Assembly (NCBI RefSeq): GCF_013387495.1
Contig: NZ_JABZEE010000015.1
Coordinates: 62,001-126,000, forward strand
Reading direction: 5' to 3'
Source: Streptomyces sp. PKU-EA00015
GTDB lineage: Bacteria > Actinomycetota > Actinomycetes > Streptomycetales > Streptomycetaceae
Length of the DNA stretch: 64,000 bases
Below, one piece after another: positions 27,722-36,611 of the stretch (its first letter is position 1; each line of letters starts with the position of its first letter). Position numbers and translations under genes: made by a program. The notes beneath the pieces are model-generated. The model was not told the origin of the DNA and did not search any database. It saw only the letters and a list, made by a program, of their open reading frames with translations.

Positions 27722-28351
27722 GTGGACCTGATGCAGACCCTCGATGGCTACTTCGGCGGCTGGTCCTTCACGTTCACCAAGCTGTCCCCGCTCGAGGCGC
27801 TGCAGGCTATGGAAGCGGTCTCCATCCGCCCCATCGAGAACCCGCTCGATGCGCTCCGCGAGGAAGAGGACGAAGGCCTTGCTGAAGACGGTGTTCTTCT
27901 CGTCGCCGGCCGCGTGCACCCTGACTGGAGCATCATCATCGAGACCAGCGGCTACACGGGATTCGTGGGAGCCGAACGGTCCGTTCTCCTTGAGTTGTGC
28001 AGCGCCGAGTATCCGGCGATGACTGTCTTCAAGAATCCCAACCGTCTTGAGCTGCTGTACGCGGACCTCGACGACAGGTGGGGCGGCATGGCGCTCGACA
28101 GCGGGATCCGATGGGGCGAGATGAGCCCGCCCGTCTCGGCTGTACTCACCGCGGCCGGGTTCCTCCCCGATGGCCAAGGCATCTCCACGGAGATCGCCGA
28201 CCGTGGGTACAACGATCTCGCGCAGCGCGCTATCGCCGCAGCGACGGGAGTATCCCTGGACGACGTCGAGACAGCTGGCGGCTGGGCCTCGGGGATCGTC
28301 CTGGCGGAGACGGCAGCGACGCAGGCCTCGCGGAGCAGATCGCTTCGTTGA
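27722..28351 (+). CDS. Hypothetical protein, DUF6461-like
   Basis: 209 residues from GTG 27722, with CCGGAGG six bases upstream. The order 'GWSFTFTKLSPLEAL ... DWSIIIETSGYTGF ... AMTVFKNPNRLELLYADLDD' resembles the DUF6461 family of actinomycete soluble proteins, some of which look like immunity or sensor proteins. The C-terminal 30 residues are Ala/Ser/Arg-rich and may be out-of-phase read-through. GC content is slightly lower than in neighbouring core genes. It is separated from the previous gene by a strong terminator. Confidence 0.65.
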   Translation: MDLMQTLDGYFGGWSFTFTKLSPLEALQAMEAVSIRPIENPLDALREEEDEGLAEDGVLLVAGRVHPDWSIIIETSGYTGFVGAERSVLLELCSAEYPAMTVFKNPNRLELLYADLDDRWGGMALDSGIRWGEMSPPVSAVLTAAGFLPDGQGISTEIADRGYNDLAQRAIAAATGVSLDDVETAGGWASGIVLAETAATQASRSRSLR

Positions 28352-28823
28352 CCGCCGCGTGGCAACACCGGCCGTGCTCCGGCCTCCACGATCTCCTCCT
28401 CAGCGAGCCGGATCTCTCCAGCTCGGCCTTGGCCTTCTTGATCTTCGTGGCCACCCGTTGCAGAACATCGTCGCCAGGTCGTCACGGACCAGCATCCTCG
28501 CCTTGTGCGTCAGGCACGCGAGGATACGCGGTCCGCTCGATCGAGGTCACAACCCACCCCAGGCCCCGGACGACAGCAACATCGCGACCAACGACACCGA
28601 GCCGAACGGGTGATGGGAGTCGGAACACCACGCAGAGCCCGTTGAGGTCTCATCCCGGCTTGCCGAGGCGAGGCCATGCGACGGCGGGGCGCGCCGGGAG
28701 GTGTTGTTCCTCATGAACATCGAACATGACGCGCCGCCGACGCCTCCCCATCTCGTGTCCAGGTGTGTCGGTTCTCGGGCTCTGTCAAGATCTCCGTGAA
28801 GTCGATCACGCTTCCGTGCGCCG
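28352..28823. other. Accessory DNA without a clear gene
   Basis: 472 bases with weak codon bias in all frames. A short basic minus-strand stretch near 28454-28380 ('ATKIKKAKAELERSGSLRRR') may be a remnant of a mobile-element protein, but this is too short to assign. The left part of the TnpB remnant may begin here. Confidence 0.35.
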
Positions 28824-29072
28824 GTGTCGCTCTGTTACAAGCTGTGGCGGAGGCTTCAGCGGGCTCGGCGGCGGGTTGCCTTGATGCAGCGTGGGGATCA
28901 GGCGCAGTGCGGAGCGAGAGCCAAGCACGCACTCCCCCTCTCCGAGAGAACGTATACGTGCACCGCGTGCGGAGCCGTCTCGCCACGAGACAAGAACTCC
29001 GCCCGCGTGATGCTCGTCCGGGCTGGTCTCAACCCGGCTAGTGCTGATCTTGTAAGCCCTGCCGCCTGCTAG
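28824..29072 (+). mobile_element. IS200/IS605-type TnpB C-terminal remnant
   Basis: The frame contains 'LYKLWRRLQRARRR', then jumps to 'CGARAKHALPLSERTYTCTACGAVSPRDKNSARVMLVRAGLNPA', the zinc-ribbon and terminal Asp region of TnpB/OrfB-type RuvC nucleases (CxxC pairs, DKNSA). The RuvC core and most of the gene are missing through an internal deletion, so no nuclease can be made. The downstream hairpin at 29098-29117 fits the right end of such elements. Confidence 0.75.
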
Positions 29073-29097
29073 GTGCCAGGCGAAGTGAGCTAATAAT

Positions 29098-29117
29098 CCC
29101 CTCCCTTCAGGGAGGGG
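29098..29117 (+). repeat. Right-end hairpin of TnpB element
   Basis: CCCCTCCC-TTCA-GGGAGGGG, a perfect 8-bp stem, sits 25 bp after the TnpB remnant. GC-rich hairpins like this mark right ends of IS200/IS605 elements in Streptomyces and are part of the omegaRNA scaffold in active TnpB systems. Its 3' arm (GGAGGGGAGG, 29111-29120) also lies where a ribosome binding site for the next gene would be. Confidence 0.6.
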
Positions 29118-29138
29118 AGGTTTCAATAGAGTGTGGCC

Positions 29139-29489
29139 ATGTCCGACGCAGCGTCCCCCTATCTCGCCACGGCAGACTTCGAGTGGACCGAACGCGCCTT
29201 CCGGCTCCTGGAGTCGCAGCAGCTGACGGTGTCCCGGCACGGCGCGGGCGACGTCCCCGGATACGTGGTGAGCGGGCCCTGTCCGCGGTGCGGGCACCAC
29301 TTCACCGACCGTCAGGTCCTGGTCGCGCTGGCCGGGCTCTCCGGGCCCGACCGGCAGGAGCACGGGGGCGTCGTCCCGGCGGCCGTCGTCCTCGACGTCA
29401 CCTGCGGCTGCGGCTCGGCGCACGACGACGCGCCGGAGGGGACCGCGGGCTGCGGCGCCAGCTTCCGGATCGAGCTGGTCACCGAATGA
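29139..29489 (+). CDS. Small zinc-ribbon protein
   Basis: 116 residues from ATG 29139 (GTG 29133 in frame is equally possible and better spaced from GGAGGGGAGG). Cys pairs CPRCGHHF at about 49 and CGCG...GCGASF near the C-terminus suggest a bound zinc ion. No enzyme motif is present. The stop overlaps the start of the next gene as ATGA, so the two should be co-translated. The promoter side is occupied by the TnpB-element end, so expression may depend on sequence brought by that element. Confidence 0.75.
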   Translation: MSDAASPYLATADFEWTERAFRLLESQQLTVSRHGAGDVPGYVVSGPCPRCGHHFTDRQVLVALAGLSGPDRQEHGGVVPAAVVLDVTCGCGSAHDDAPEGTAGCGASFRIELVTE

Positions 29490-30127
29490 CGCTCAGGCCA
29501 CGCCTGCCGCAGCGCCCTCCTTCGGCCACGGACCTCGCCGAACGCGACCGTTTCCGGGAGCTGGTGCGTTCGTCGCTGCCCGGCGTACGCGCGGCGGCCG
29601 AGGCCTGGCGCAACGGGCTGGCCGCCTTCATCACGCTTCTCGGCGCGGCCCTCGTGGTCAAGGGCCCGGCCACCACCGCCGACATGACGACGGCCTGGCG
29701 GGCGGCGGTCACCCTGCTCGTCGGCGGCGGGCTGGCGCTGGCCGTGGTCGGCCTGTGGCAGGCTCTGGCCGCTCAGGCCGGTACCCGGCCGCTGGCGGTC
29801 ACCCTGGCCGACATCCACCGCGACCACGGATCCCTCGACGGCTTCGAGGTCGCCACCGCGATGCGGTCCGCCCGGCGGCTCACCCTTGCGCGGCGGGCGG
29901 TCGCCGTGGCCCTGGCGCTGCTGTTCACCGGCACGGCGCTCACGTGGTGGGCGCCCAGCGCACAGCGTGGTTCGGTGAAGGTGACCCACGGCGAGGAGAC
30001 CACGTGCGGCACCCTGCTGTCGGCGGACGGTGGCCGGCTGCGCATCGCGGTCAAGGGCCAGGCCCGTCCCACGGTCGTCGCGCTCACGGCGGTCCGGAAC
30101 ATGTCGGTGACCCTCACCTGCCCATGA
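29486..30127 (+). CDS. Membrane protein coupled to zinc-ribbon protein
   Basis: 213 residues. A basic N-terminus is followed by two hydrophobic helices (about 46-60 and 72-92), a cytoplasmic loop (about 95-145), a third helix (about 150-165), and a small C-terminal domain ending 'TVVALTAVRNMSVTLTCP' with three Cys residues. ATG 29486 overlaps the previous stop. The family is not recognised. The tight coupling suggests a membrane complex with the zinc-ribbon protein. Confidence 0.75.
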   Translation: MTLRPRLPQRPPSATDLAERDRFRELVRSSLPGVRAAAEAWRNGLAAFITLLGAALVVKGPATTADMTTAWRAAVTLLVGGGLALAVVGLWQALAAQAGTRPLAVTLADIHRDHGSLDGFEVATAMRSARRLTLARRAVAVALALLFTGTALTWWAPSAQRGSVKVTHGEETTCGTLLSADGGRLRIAVKGQARPTVVALTAVRNMSVTLTCP

Positions 30128-30227
30128 GACGGGCGGGGCGGCGCTCGCGGCTCGTGCGGAGCCGAGGAAGGCGGTCCGGCGGCGGCCGAGTCCAGCAGGT
30201 GGCCGACCGCCGTGCGCGCGGGCGGGG

Positions 30228-30386
30228 TCAGACGTGCGCGGTGCCGTCGCCGTTCGCCATGGCTTGAGCGATCCGGCGGTTGCTCTCGTGCCAGACGTCT
30301 TCGGGGAACCGGATGCCCTCCGCGGGGAAGGGGATCCGTTCCCCGATCGGCAACCGCTTCACGTACTCGCTCGGTTCGACGCTCAT
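30228..30386 (-). CDS. Small hypothetical protein
   Basis: 52 residues from ATG 30386 ('MSVEPSEYVKRLPIGERIPF' onward), mixed charge, with no membrane segment. The upstream GCGAGG is a weak ribosome binding site. Composition is protein-like rather than random, but with so short a frame this remains a modest call. It is convergent with the membrane-protein gene. Confidence 0.45.
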   Translation of the reverse strand: MSVEPSEYVKRLPIGERIPFPAEGIRFPEDVWHESNRRIAQAMANGDGTAHV

Positions 30387-30651
30387 GCCGCACAGCCTCG
30401 CACGACGCCGTGTTGGGCACCGTGGAGAGCTGCCGCAGGACTCTCGCCGCTTCACCGCTGTGGGTCTGTGCGCGCACACCGCCGGTCGGACAGCGGGTGA
30501 GGCGCCTCGGTGTCGACATACGCGACAGGCAGCCACATAAGCAATTTTCCGGTCATCGTGCTCCATGCTGGATCGTGCCGCGTCAGGCCCAGCCCCGCGG
30601 CGCGCCCCTCGTCGGGGCGGTATGTGCAAGGTGCAGACCGACCGGAGGACC

Positions 30652-32349
30652 ATGTACAGGCAGCAGGATCACACCCGTCCAACCCCTCGCACGCGGCGTG
30701 CCGTTCTCGGTGCCGGGATCGCGGCAGCCGGATCCGCACTGCTGGCCGCCTGCTCGGGCGGCGACGCCGGCCGAGCAGGCGGTGTCGGAAAGGAAGCCCC
30801 CGGTCCAGGCGCCGGAGGTTACGTCCCGGGGGACGGCAAGAAGGTCCCGCCCACCTGGACACCCAGTCCCGAAGGGAAGCTCCGCCACCGCACCTTCACG
30901 GCGACGCCGGCCACGGTCGAGATCGGCGGCGGACGCACCGTCAGGACCTCCGTCTACAACGGCGAACTGCCCGGCGAGGAGGTGCGGATCGCCGCCGGCG
31001 ACATGCTCGAGCTGACGCTCGCCAACCATCTGCCCGAACCCACCACGGTGCACTGGCACGGCATCGCCCTGCGCAACGACATGGACGGCGTGCCCGACGT
31101 GACACAGCCGCCGATCAGAGCGGGCGGAGAGTTCACCTACCGCTTCCGGACGCCGCACCCCGGGACGTACTGGTTCCATCCGCACCTGGGCCTCCAGGTC
31201 GACCGGGGCATGTACGCGCCGCTGATCGTGGACGATCCCAACGAGCCCCTCGAGTACGACGCGGAATGGATCGTCCTGTTGGACGACTGGCTCGACGGGG
31301 TCGACGGCTCCACTTCCGAGGACGTCTTCGACCAGCTCCGCAAGGGCAAGCCCGCCATGGGCCACGGCTCCGCACACCGCGGGCACGACGGCGGTGACCG
31401 GCCCGTGCGGCCGAAACCCTCCGGAGGAGTCGCGGCCGGGTACGGGCCGCCCGGGGCCCATGGGCCGGAGCAGCACGACGCGTCGCCCTCACCGAGGCCG
31501 ACGAGACGCCCCAACCGGCTGATGACGGGCGCCCACAGCCCCCTGCTCGGCGGCCACGCGGGCGATGTGGCCTACCCGCACTATCTGATCAACGGACGCA
31601 CGCCCGACGATCCGACCCAGTTCAGGGCCAGGCCCGGCGACCGGATCCGGCTGCGTCTGATCAACGCGGGTGCCGAGACACCGTTCCGCGTGGCACTCGG
31701 CGGCCACCGGATGACGATCACCCACAGCGACGGCTTCCCCGTACGCCACCACCGGACCGACGCCCTGCTCATCGGCATGGGCGAACGGTACGACGTGCTG
31801 ATCACCGCGAAGGACGGCGTCTTCCCGCTCACCGCACTGGCCGAGGGCAAGAACGGCGCCGCCATGGCCGTCCTGCGCACAGCCGGCGGCGCGCTGCCCG
31901 GCCCCGACGCCCGCCCCGCCGAACTGAGGCGAGCCGTCCTCCCTTCGGCCCGCCGGCTCAAGCCCCACGAATCCGTCGCACTCGACCGGCGCAGGCCCGA
32001 CCGCATCGTCAGAGTCACCTTCACCGGCGACATGAAGGACTACGACTGGGGGACCGACCACCGCCCCTACACACCCGACAGCGTCCACCGCGTCGAACAC
32101 GGCGAACGCGTACGGCTCGTGGTCATCAACGCGACCGACATGTGGCACCCGGTCCATCTCCACGGCCACACCTACGCCCTCGCCGGCATCGACTCCAACG
32201 GCGCCCGCAAGGACACCGCCACCGTCCTGCCCCACAACAAGCTCGTCCTCGACTTCGACGCCGACAACCCCGGCCAGTGGATGCTCCACTGCCACAACCT
32301 CTACCACTCGGAATCCGGGATGATGACCACCATCGCCTACGACGCCTGA
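30652..32349 (+). CDS. Tat-exported multicopper oxidase
   Basis: 565 residues. The N-terminal Tat-type signal (TRRAV then a hydrophobic stretch) ends in lipobox LAAC with Cys34, so it is likely a lipoprotein outside the membrane. Three cupredoxin domains follow. Copper ligands are visible as HWHG (His134/136), WFHPH (His176/178), HPVHLHGH (from His499) and HCHNLYHSESGM (546-557), giving type 1, 2 and 3 sites. Such enzymes oxidise Cu(I), metals or phenolics using O2. A His/Gly/Pro-rich insert at about 240-285 may bind metal. ATG 30652 follows CCGGAGG. No CopZ or CsoR gene is adjacent. Confidence 0.94.
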   Translation: MYRQQDHTRPTPRTRRAVLGAGIAAAGSALLAACSGGDAGRAGGVGKEAPGPGAGGYVPGDGKKVPPTWTPSPEGKLRHRTFTATPATVEIGGGRTVRTSVYNGELPGEEVRIAAGDMLELTLANHLPEPTTVHWHGIALRNDMDGVPDVTQPPIRAGGEFTYRFRTPHPGTYWFHPHLGLQVDRGMYAPLIVDDPNEPLEYDAEWIVLLDDWLDGVDGSTSEDVFDQLRKGKPAMGHGSAHRGHDGGDRPVRPKPSGGVAAGYGPPGAHGPEQHDASPSPRPTRRPNRLMTGAHSPLLGGHAGDVAYPHYLINGRTPDDPTQFRARPGDRIRLRLINAGAETPFRVALGGHRMTITHSDGFPVRHHRTDALLIGMGERYDVLITAKDGVFPLTALAEGKNGAAMAVLRTAGGALPGPDARPAELRRAVLPSARRLKPHESVALDRRRPDRIVRVTFTGDMKDYDWGTDHRPYTPDSVHRVEHGERVRLVVINATDMWHPVHLHGHTYALAGIDSNGARKDTATVLPHNKLVLDFDADNPGQWMLHCHNLYHSESGMMTTIAYDA

Positions 32350-32437
32350 TCCCTACGCCGGCGGCCCGGAACGCGGCAGAGGCGCGTCGGGCACGCCGCG
32401 CCCCTGCCCGGGCGGTTCGCGGGTTACCGTCGGCGGC

Positions 32438-33628
32438 ATGGACGGTGATCGCGCTGGGTGGCGCCAATGTCTGCTCGGCGGAGCGGTGTTCGCGGTGTGC
32501 ATGGCCGGCACCACGCTGCCGACCCCGCTCTACTCCCTCTACCAGGCGAAGTTCGGGTTCGACGAGCTGACCGTGACCGTCGTGTACGCCGTGTACGCCT
32601 TCGGGGTCATCGGTGCGCTGCTGCTGGCGGGCAACGCCTCGGACACCGTGGGCAGGCGGCCGGTCCTGCTGGCCGGCCTGGGATGCGCGGCGGCGAGCGC
32701 CGTCTGCTTCCTGTGTGCCACCGGGCTGGGCTGGCTGTATGCGGGGCGGCTGTTGTCGGGACTGTCCGCCGGTCTGTTCACCGGCGCCGCCACGGTGTAC
32801 GTGCTGGAGCTGGCGCCCGCGGGCGGCGCTTCCCGGGCCACGTTCGTGGCGACCGCCGCCAACATGGGCGGGCTGGGATGCGGCCCACTGCTCGCCGGAG
32901 TGCTCGCGCAGCACGCCTCGTGGCCCCTGTACCTGCCGTTCGCCGTACACCTCGCACTGGTGGCCGTGTCGGCCGCCGTCCTGCTCCGGCTGCCGGAGAC
33001 CGTGGCCGTACGGCGGTCGCCGGCCACCGTACGGCCGCAGCGGCCCGGCCTGCCCCCGCAGGTGCGGGCGGTGTTCGGGCCGGCGGCGACCGCCTCGTTC
33101 GTGGGCTTCGCGCTGTTCGGGGTGTTCACGTCGGTCAGCCCGGCGTTCCTCGCGCAGTCCCTGGACGTGCACGACCACGCCGTGAGCGGGCTGGTCGTCG
33201 CGCTCGCCTTCTTCGCATCGACCGCGGGGCAACTGGCGGTCGGTCGGGCCGGCGTGACGCGATCGCTGCCGCTGGGCTGCGCAGGGCTCTTCGCCGGGCT
33301 GGCGCTGCTGGCGGGAGCGTTGCGCTGGGACCTTCTGCTGTTGGTGGTGCTGAGCGCGCTCGTCGGTGGCGTCGGGCAGGGGCTGACCTTTCGTGGGGCG
33401 CTGTCCGCGGTGGCCGAGGCGTCACCCCCGGACCGTCGCGCGTCTGTGGTCTCGACCCTGTTCGTGGTGGCGTACGCCGGTATCTCGGTGCCGGTGATCG
33501 GTGTCGGGGTACTGGTGGGCCCGATCGGCCTGGAGGGTGCGGGGCTCGTCTTCATCGCCTGCATGGCCGCCCTGGTGACGACCGCGGCCGCCTACCTGCT
33601 GCGGCGTCCGGTACGGGCGCGAACGTGA
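32438..33628 (+). CDS. MFS transporter
   Basis: 396 residues with about twelve hydrophobic helices. The loop 2-3 motif of the major facilitator superfamily appears as 'NASDTVGRRPVLLAG' at about 64-78. The substrate is unknown; similarity in style to drug/metabolite exporters. It starts 88 bp after the multicopper oxidase on the same strand and may be co-transcribed. A 16-bp direct repeat (GGTACGGGCGCGAACG at 33610 and 33654) spans the stop codon. Confidence 0.88.
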   Translation: MDGDRAGWRQCLLGGAVFAVCMAGTTLPTPLYSLYQAKFGFDELTVTVVYAVYAFGVIGALLLAGNASDTVGRRPVLLAGLGCAAASAVCFLCATGLGWLYAGRLLSGLSAGLFTGAATVYVLELAPAGGASRATFVATAANMGGLGCGPLLAGVLAQHASWPLYLPFAVHLALVAVSAAVLLRLPETVAVRRSPATVRPQRPGLPPQVRAVFGPAATASFVGFALFGVFTSVSPAFLAQSLDVHDHAVSGLVVALAFFASTAGQLAVGRAGVTRSLPLGCAGLFAGLALLAGALRWDLLLLVVLSALVGGVGQGLTFRGALSAVAEASPPDRRASVVSTLFVVAYAGISVPVIGVGVLVGPIGLEGAGLVFIACMAALVTTAAAYLLRRPVRART

Positions 33629-33685
33629 GGACCCCGGACGGGGCACCCGTCCTGGTACGGGCGCGAACGGCGTCGCCCTGACTCT

Positions 33686-33701
33686 CGGCGTGGACACGCC
33701 G
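33686..33701 (+). terminator. Possible terminator after MFS gene
   Basis: CGGCGTG-GA-CACGCCG is a perfect short inverted repeat 58 bp downstream of the MFS stop codon and upstream of the next operon's operator. Confidence 0.35.
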
Positions 33702-33797
33702 GGCCGGCGCCCACGGCGGTCCCGGCGCTCGGGGCGCGGTGTCGACGACCTCCCCGAAGGCGTGGCACCAGTGCGTTGACAGCGCCGCACAGGCATC

Positions 33798-33829
33798 CAG
33801 ATACTGACTGATGGTTCAGTCAGTATCTG
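33798..33829. promoter_or_regulatory. Palindromic operator upstream of catabolic operon
   Basis: CAGATACTGACTGA (33798-33811) and TCAGTCAGTATCTG (33816-33829) form a perfect 14-bp inverted repeat with a 4-bp centre, ending 23 bp before the acyl-CoA dehydrogenase start. The core TACTGACTGA...CAGTCAGTA recurs at 43062-43087 before the APC permease. Size and symmetry fit a TetR-family operator. Confidence 0.75.
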
Positions 33830-33852
33830 TCGTTGCCGTACCTGGAGGCACC

Positions 33853-35010
33853 ATGTCCGACCTCCCCACCGAGCTGGTTCCGTTCACCCCCGAGCAGCGT
33901 GGCATCGTCGAGCTCACCCGTGCCTTCGCCCTCGAGGAGATCCGCCCGCGGGCGCGCTCCGTGGACGAGGCCGATGTCGAGACGCCCTGGGACCTGTGGC
34001 GCAAGGCCGCGAAGGTCGGCATCACCGGCTTCATGCTTCCCGAGGAGTACGGAGGCGGCGGATTCACGGACGTCTTCACCCAGTGCCTGGTGCAGGAGGA
34101 GCTGTGCGTCGGCGACCTCGGCATCGGCAATCTGCTCTGCTCCAACGGTTTCTTCGCCGACCCGCTGCTCGCACTCGGCACCGAGGAGCAGAAGCGGACC
34201 TGGCTCACCCCGCTGACCGGCCCCGACACCCCGATGACCGCCCTGGCCACCACCGAGCCCGGCGCGGGCTCCGACGCCGCGTCGATCGTGACAACAGCGA
34301 CCCGCACGGACGGGGGATACCTGCTCAACGGCCAGAAGGCCTGGATCTCCAACGCGGGGGAGGCCGAGCAGTACGTCGTCTTCGCCAAGACGGACCCGGC
34401 GCAGCGCTCCCGGGGCGTCACCGCCTTCCTCCTCGGCAAGGACACCACCGGGGTCACCTTCGGCGAGCCGATGCGGAAGATGGGCCAGCGCGCCATCGTC
34501 TGCCGGGAGATCTTCTTCGCCGACGCCTTCGTGCCCGAGGAGAACCGCCTCGGCCGAGACGGGCAGGGCTTCCACGGGCTCATGCGCACCTTCGACATCT
34601 CGCGCGCCGTGCTGGGCGCGGCGGCGACCGGCGTGGCCAGGGCCGCGTACGAGTACGCCCGCGACTACGCCCGGACCCGGCAGCAGTTCGGCAAGCCGAT
34701 CGTCGAGCACCAGGCGGTGGCGTTCCGGCTCGCCGACATGCGGACACGCATCGAGCAGGCCCGGCTGATGACCTGGCGCGCGGCCAAGCGCCTCGACGCC
34801 GGTCTGACCGCGACGACCGAGGCCGCCATGGCCAAGCTGACGGCCTCGGAGACGGCCGCGTACTGCACCTGGGCAGCGGTGCAGACGCTGGGCGGCTGGG
34901 GCTACTCGCGCGAGTACCCGGTGGAGCAGTGGATGCGGGACGCCAGGCTGGAGGAGATCGAGGAGGGCACCTCGGACATCATGCGGCTCGTGATCTCGAG
35001 GGGCCTGTGA
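33853..35010 (+). CDS. Acyl-CoA dehydrogenase
   Basis: 385 residues, the usual family length. N-terminal helices, then 'MTALATTEPGAGSDAASIVTTA' and 'NGQKAWISNAGEAEQYVVFAKT' (FAD/beta-barrel signature), 'RQQFGKPIVEHQAVAFRLADM' (helical C-domain signature) and 'EEIEEGTSDIMRLVI' holding the usual catalytic Glu region. It oxidises acyl-CoA thioesters to enoyl-CoA with electron transfer to ETF. ATG 33853 follows CTGGAGG. First gene of five that overlap by stop/start bases; the operator above it implies regulation with the APC permease. Confidence 0.94.
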   Translation: MSDLPTELVPFTPEQRGIVELTRAFALEEIRPRARSVDEADVETPWDLWRKAAKVGITGFMLPEEYGGGGFTDVFTQCLVQEELCVGDLGIGNLLCSNGFFADPLLALGTEEQKRTWLTPLTGPDTPMTALATTEPGAGSDAASIVTTATRTDGGYLLNGQKAWISNAGEAEQYVVFAKTDPAQRSRGVTAFLLGKDTTGVTFGEPMRKMGQRAIVCREIFFADAFVPEENRLGRDGQGFHGLMRTFDISRAVLGAAATGVARAAYEYARDYARTRQQFGKPIVEHQAVAFRLADMRTRIEQARLMTWRAAKRLDAGLTATTEAAMAKLTASETAAYCTWAAVQTLGGWGYSREYPVEQWMRDARLEEIEEGTSDIMRLVISRGL

Positions 35011-36611
35011 TGACCCCGGCCCTCACCGGCGGCGAGGCCCTCGCCCGCGCTCTGGCCGCACACGGCGTCACCCAGGCCTTCGGCATCCCCGGCACCCACA
35101 ACCTGGAGCTCTACCGGCACCTCCAGCCGTACGGCATCCAACATGTGAACACCCGTCATGAGCAGGGCGCGGGATACGCGGCCGACGCGTACGCCCGGGT
35201 GAGCGGCCGGCCCGGTACCGCGATCACCACCACCGGGCCCGCACTGCTCAACATCGCGGCGGCGGTGGGCCAGGCCTACTCCGACAGCGTGCCCCTGCTC
35301 GTCGTCTCGCCCGGCATGCCGCTGCGGCACCCCCGGCAGTCCACCGGCCTCCTGCACGAAATGCGCAGCCAGACGCAGGCGTTGCGGGGCGTCGCGGCCT
35401 TCAGCCACCGGGTGGCGTCCGTCGACGAGATCGGTGCGGCCGTGGCCCGTGCCTTCACGCTGTTCCGCGGGGAGCGGCCACGCCCGGCGCACATCGAGGT
35501 GCCGCTGGACCTGCTGGAGACCGCGCAGCCGGTGGGCGCGACACGGCTCGCGCCGCCCGTCGCGCCACCGGCGCCGGACGAGGCGGCGGTGCGGGAGGCG
35601 GCGGACGCCCTGCGCGGGTCGCGCCGTCCGGTGCTGGTCCTCGGCGGAGGAGCACGGGCGGCGGCCGCCGCCTGCCTGGCCATCGCCGAGGAACTCGGGG
35701 CGCCGGTGGTGACCACCGCCAACGGCAAGGGCGTGGTGGACGAACGCCACCCGCTGTCGCTGGGCGTGTCGCTGCACAGCCCGGCCGTGCAGAAGTGGCT
35801 CGCGGACCGTGACGTGGTCCTCGCCGTCGGCACGGAGCTGGCCGAGTCCGACGTCTGGGGCCCACTGCCGGCCCTGACGGGCACTCTGATCCGCGTCGAC
35901 GTCGACCCCGCCCAGATGTACGCGGGGCTCCCGGCGGACGTGGCCCTGGTGGGCGACGCGCGCCCCCTGCTGGACGCACTGCTCGCCGCGTACCGCGAGC
36001 GAGGGCCGCGACAGGGCGCCGAACCCGCCGGCGTCACCGCGCTGCGCGCCGCGCGTGACGACGAGACCCGCACCCGGGACGCGCGCTGGGCGCCGTACCT
36101 CCGGGCCATGCGCCGCGTCCTCGCCGAGGACGCCGTCATCACCTCCGACAGCGCCCAGTGCTGTTACTACGGAGCCCTGCCCCATCTCCCCATCGGCCCC
36201 GAAGGCCGCTACCTGCACCCCACCGGTTTCGGCACCCTCGGCTACGCCCTGCCCGCCGCGATCGGCGCGAAGACCGCATGCCCCGAGCGGCAGGTCGTCG
36301 CGCTCAGCGGCGACGGAGGTCTGCAGTTCTCCGTGCAGGAACTCGCCACCGCCGCCCAGCTCGGACTGCCGCTGCCCGTCGTGGTCTTCGACAACGGCGG
36401 CTACGGCGAGATCCGCGAGGAGATGGCGGCCCGCGGGGACAGCCCCACGGCAGTCGACCTGCCGCCCGTCGACCTGCCCGCGCTCGCCCGCGCCTACGGC
36501 GGCCACGGCACGGCGGTCCGCTCGCCAAAGGAGCTCGCCGACGCCCTGGCCGACGCGCTGGACACCCCCAGACCCACCATCGTCACCGTTCCCGAGGAGA
36601 GCCCCCGATGA
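35010..36611 (+). CDS. ThDP-dependent 2-oxoacid decarboxylase-like enzyme
   Basis: 533 residues of the acetolactate synthase/benzoylformate decarboxylase superfamily. Catalytic Glu51 lies in 'NTRHEQGAGYAADAYA'; the ThDP/Mg motif starts GDGG (434-437) and ends in 'VVFDNGGYGEI'. The closest functional type I can suggest is the 5-guanidino-2-oxopentanoate (2-ketoarginine) decarboxylase group. Its place next to an amino-acid dehydrogenase and an acyl-CoA synthetase supports decarboxylation of an amino-acid-derived 2-oxoacid. ATG 35010 overlaps the previous TGA; substrate specificity is inferred only. Confidence 0.88.
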   Translation: MTPALTGGEALARALAAHGVTQAFGIPGTHNLELYRHLQPYGIQHVNTRHEQGAGYAADAYARVSGRPGTAITTTGPALLNIAAAVGQAYSDSVPLLVVSPGMPLRHPRQSTGLLHEMRSQTQALRGVAAFSHRVASVDEIGAAVARAFTLFRGERPRPAHIEVPLDLLETAQPVGATRLAPPVAPPAPDEAAVREAADALRGSRRPVLVLGGGARAAAAACLAIAEELGAPVVTTANGKGVVDERHPLSLGVSLHSPAVQKWLADRDVVLAVGTELAESDVWGPLPALTGTLIRVDVDPAQMYAGLPADVALVGDARPLLDALLAAYRERGPRQGAEPAGVTALRAARDDETRTRDARWAPYLRAMRRVLAEDAVITSDSAQCCYYGALPHLPIGPEGRYLHPTGFGTLGYALPAAIGAKTACPERQVVALSGDGGLQFSVQELATAAQLGLPLPVVVFDNGGYGEIREEMAARGDSPTAVDLPPVDLPALARAYGGHGTAVRSPKELADALADALDTPRPTIVTVPEESPR

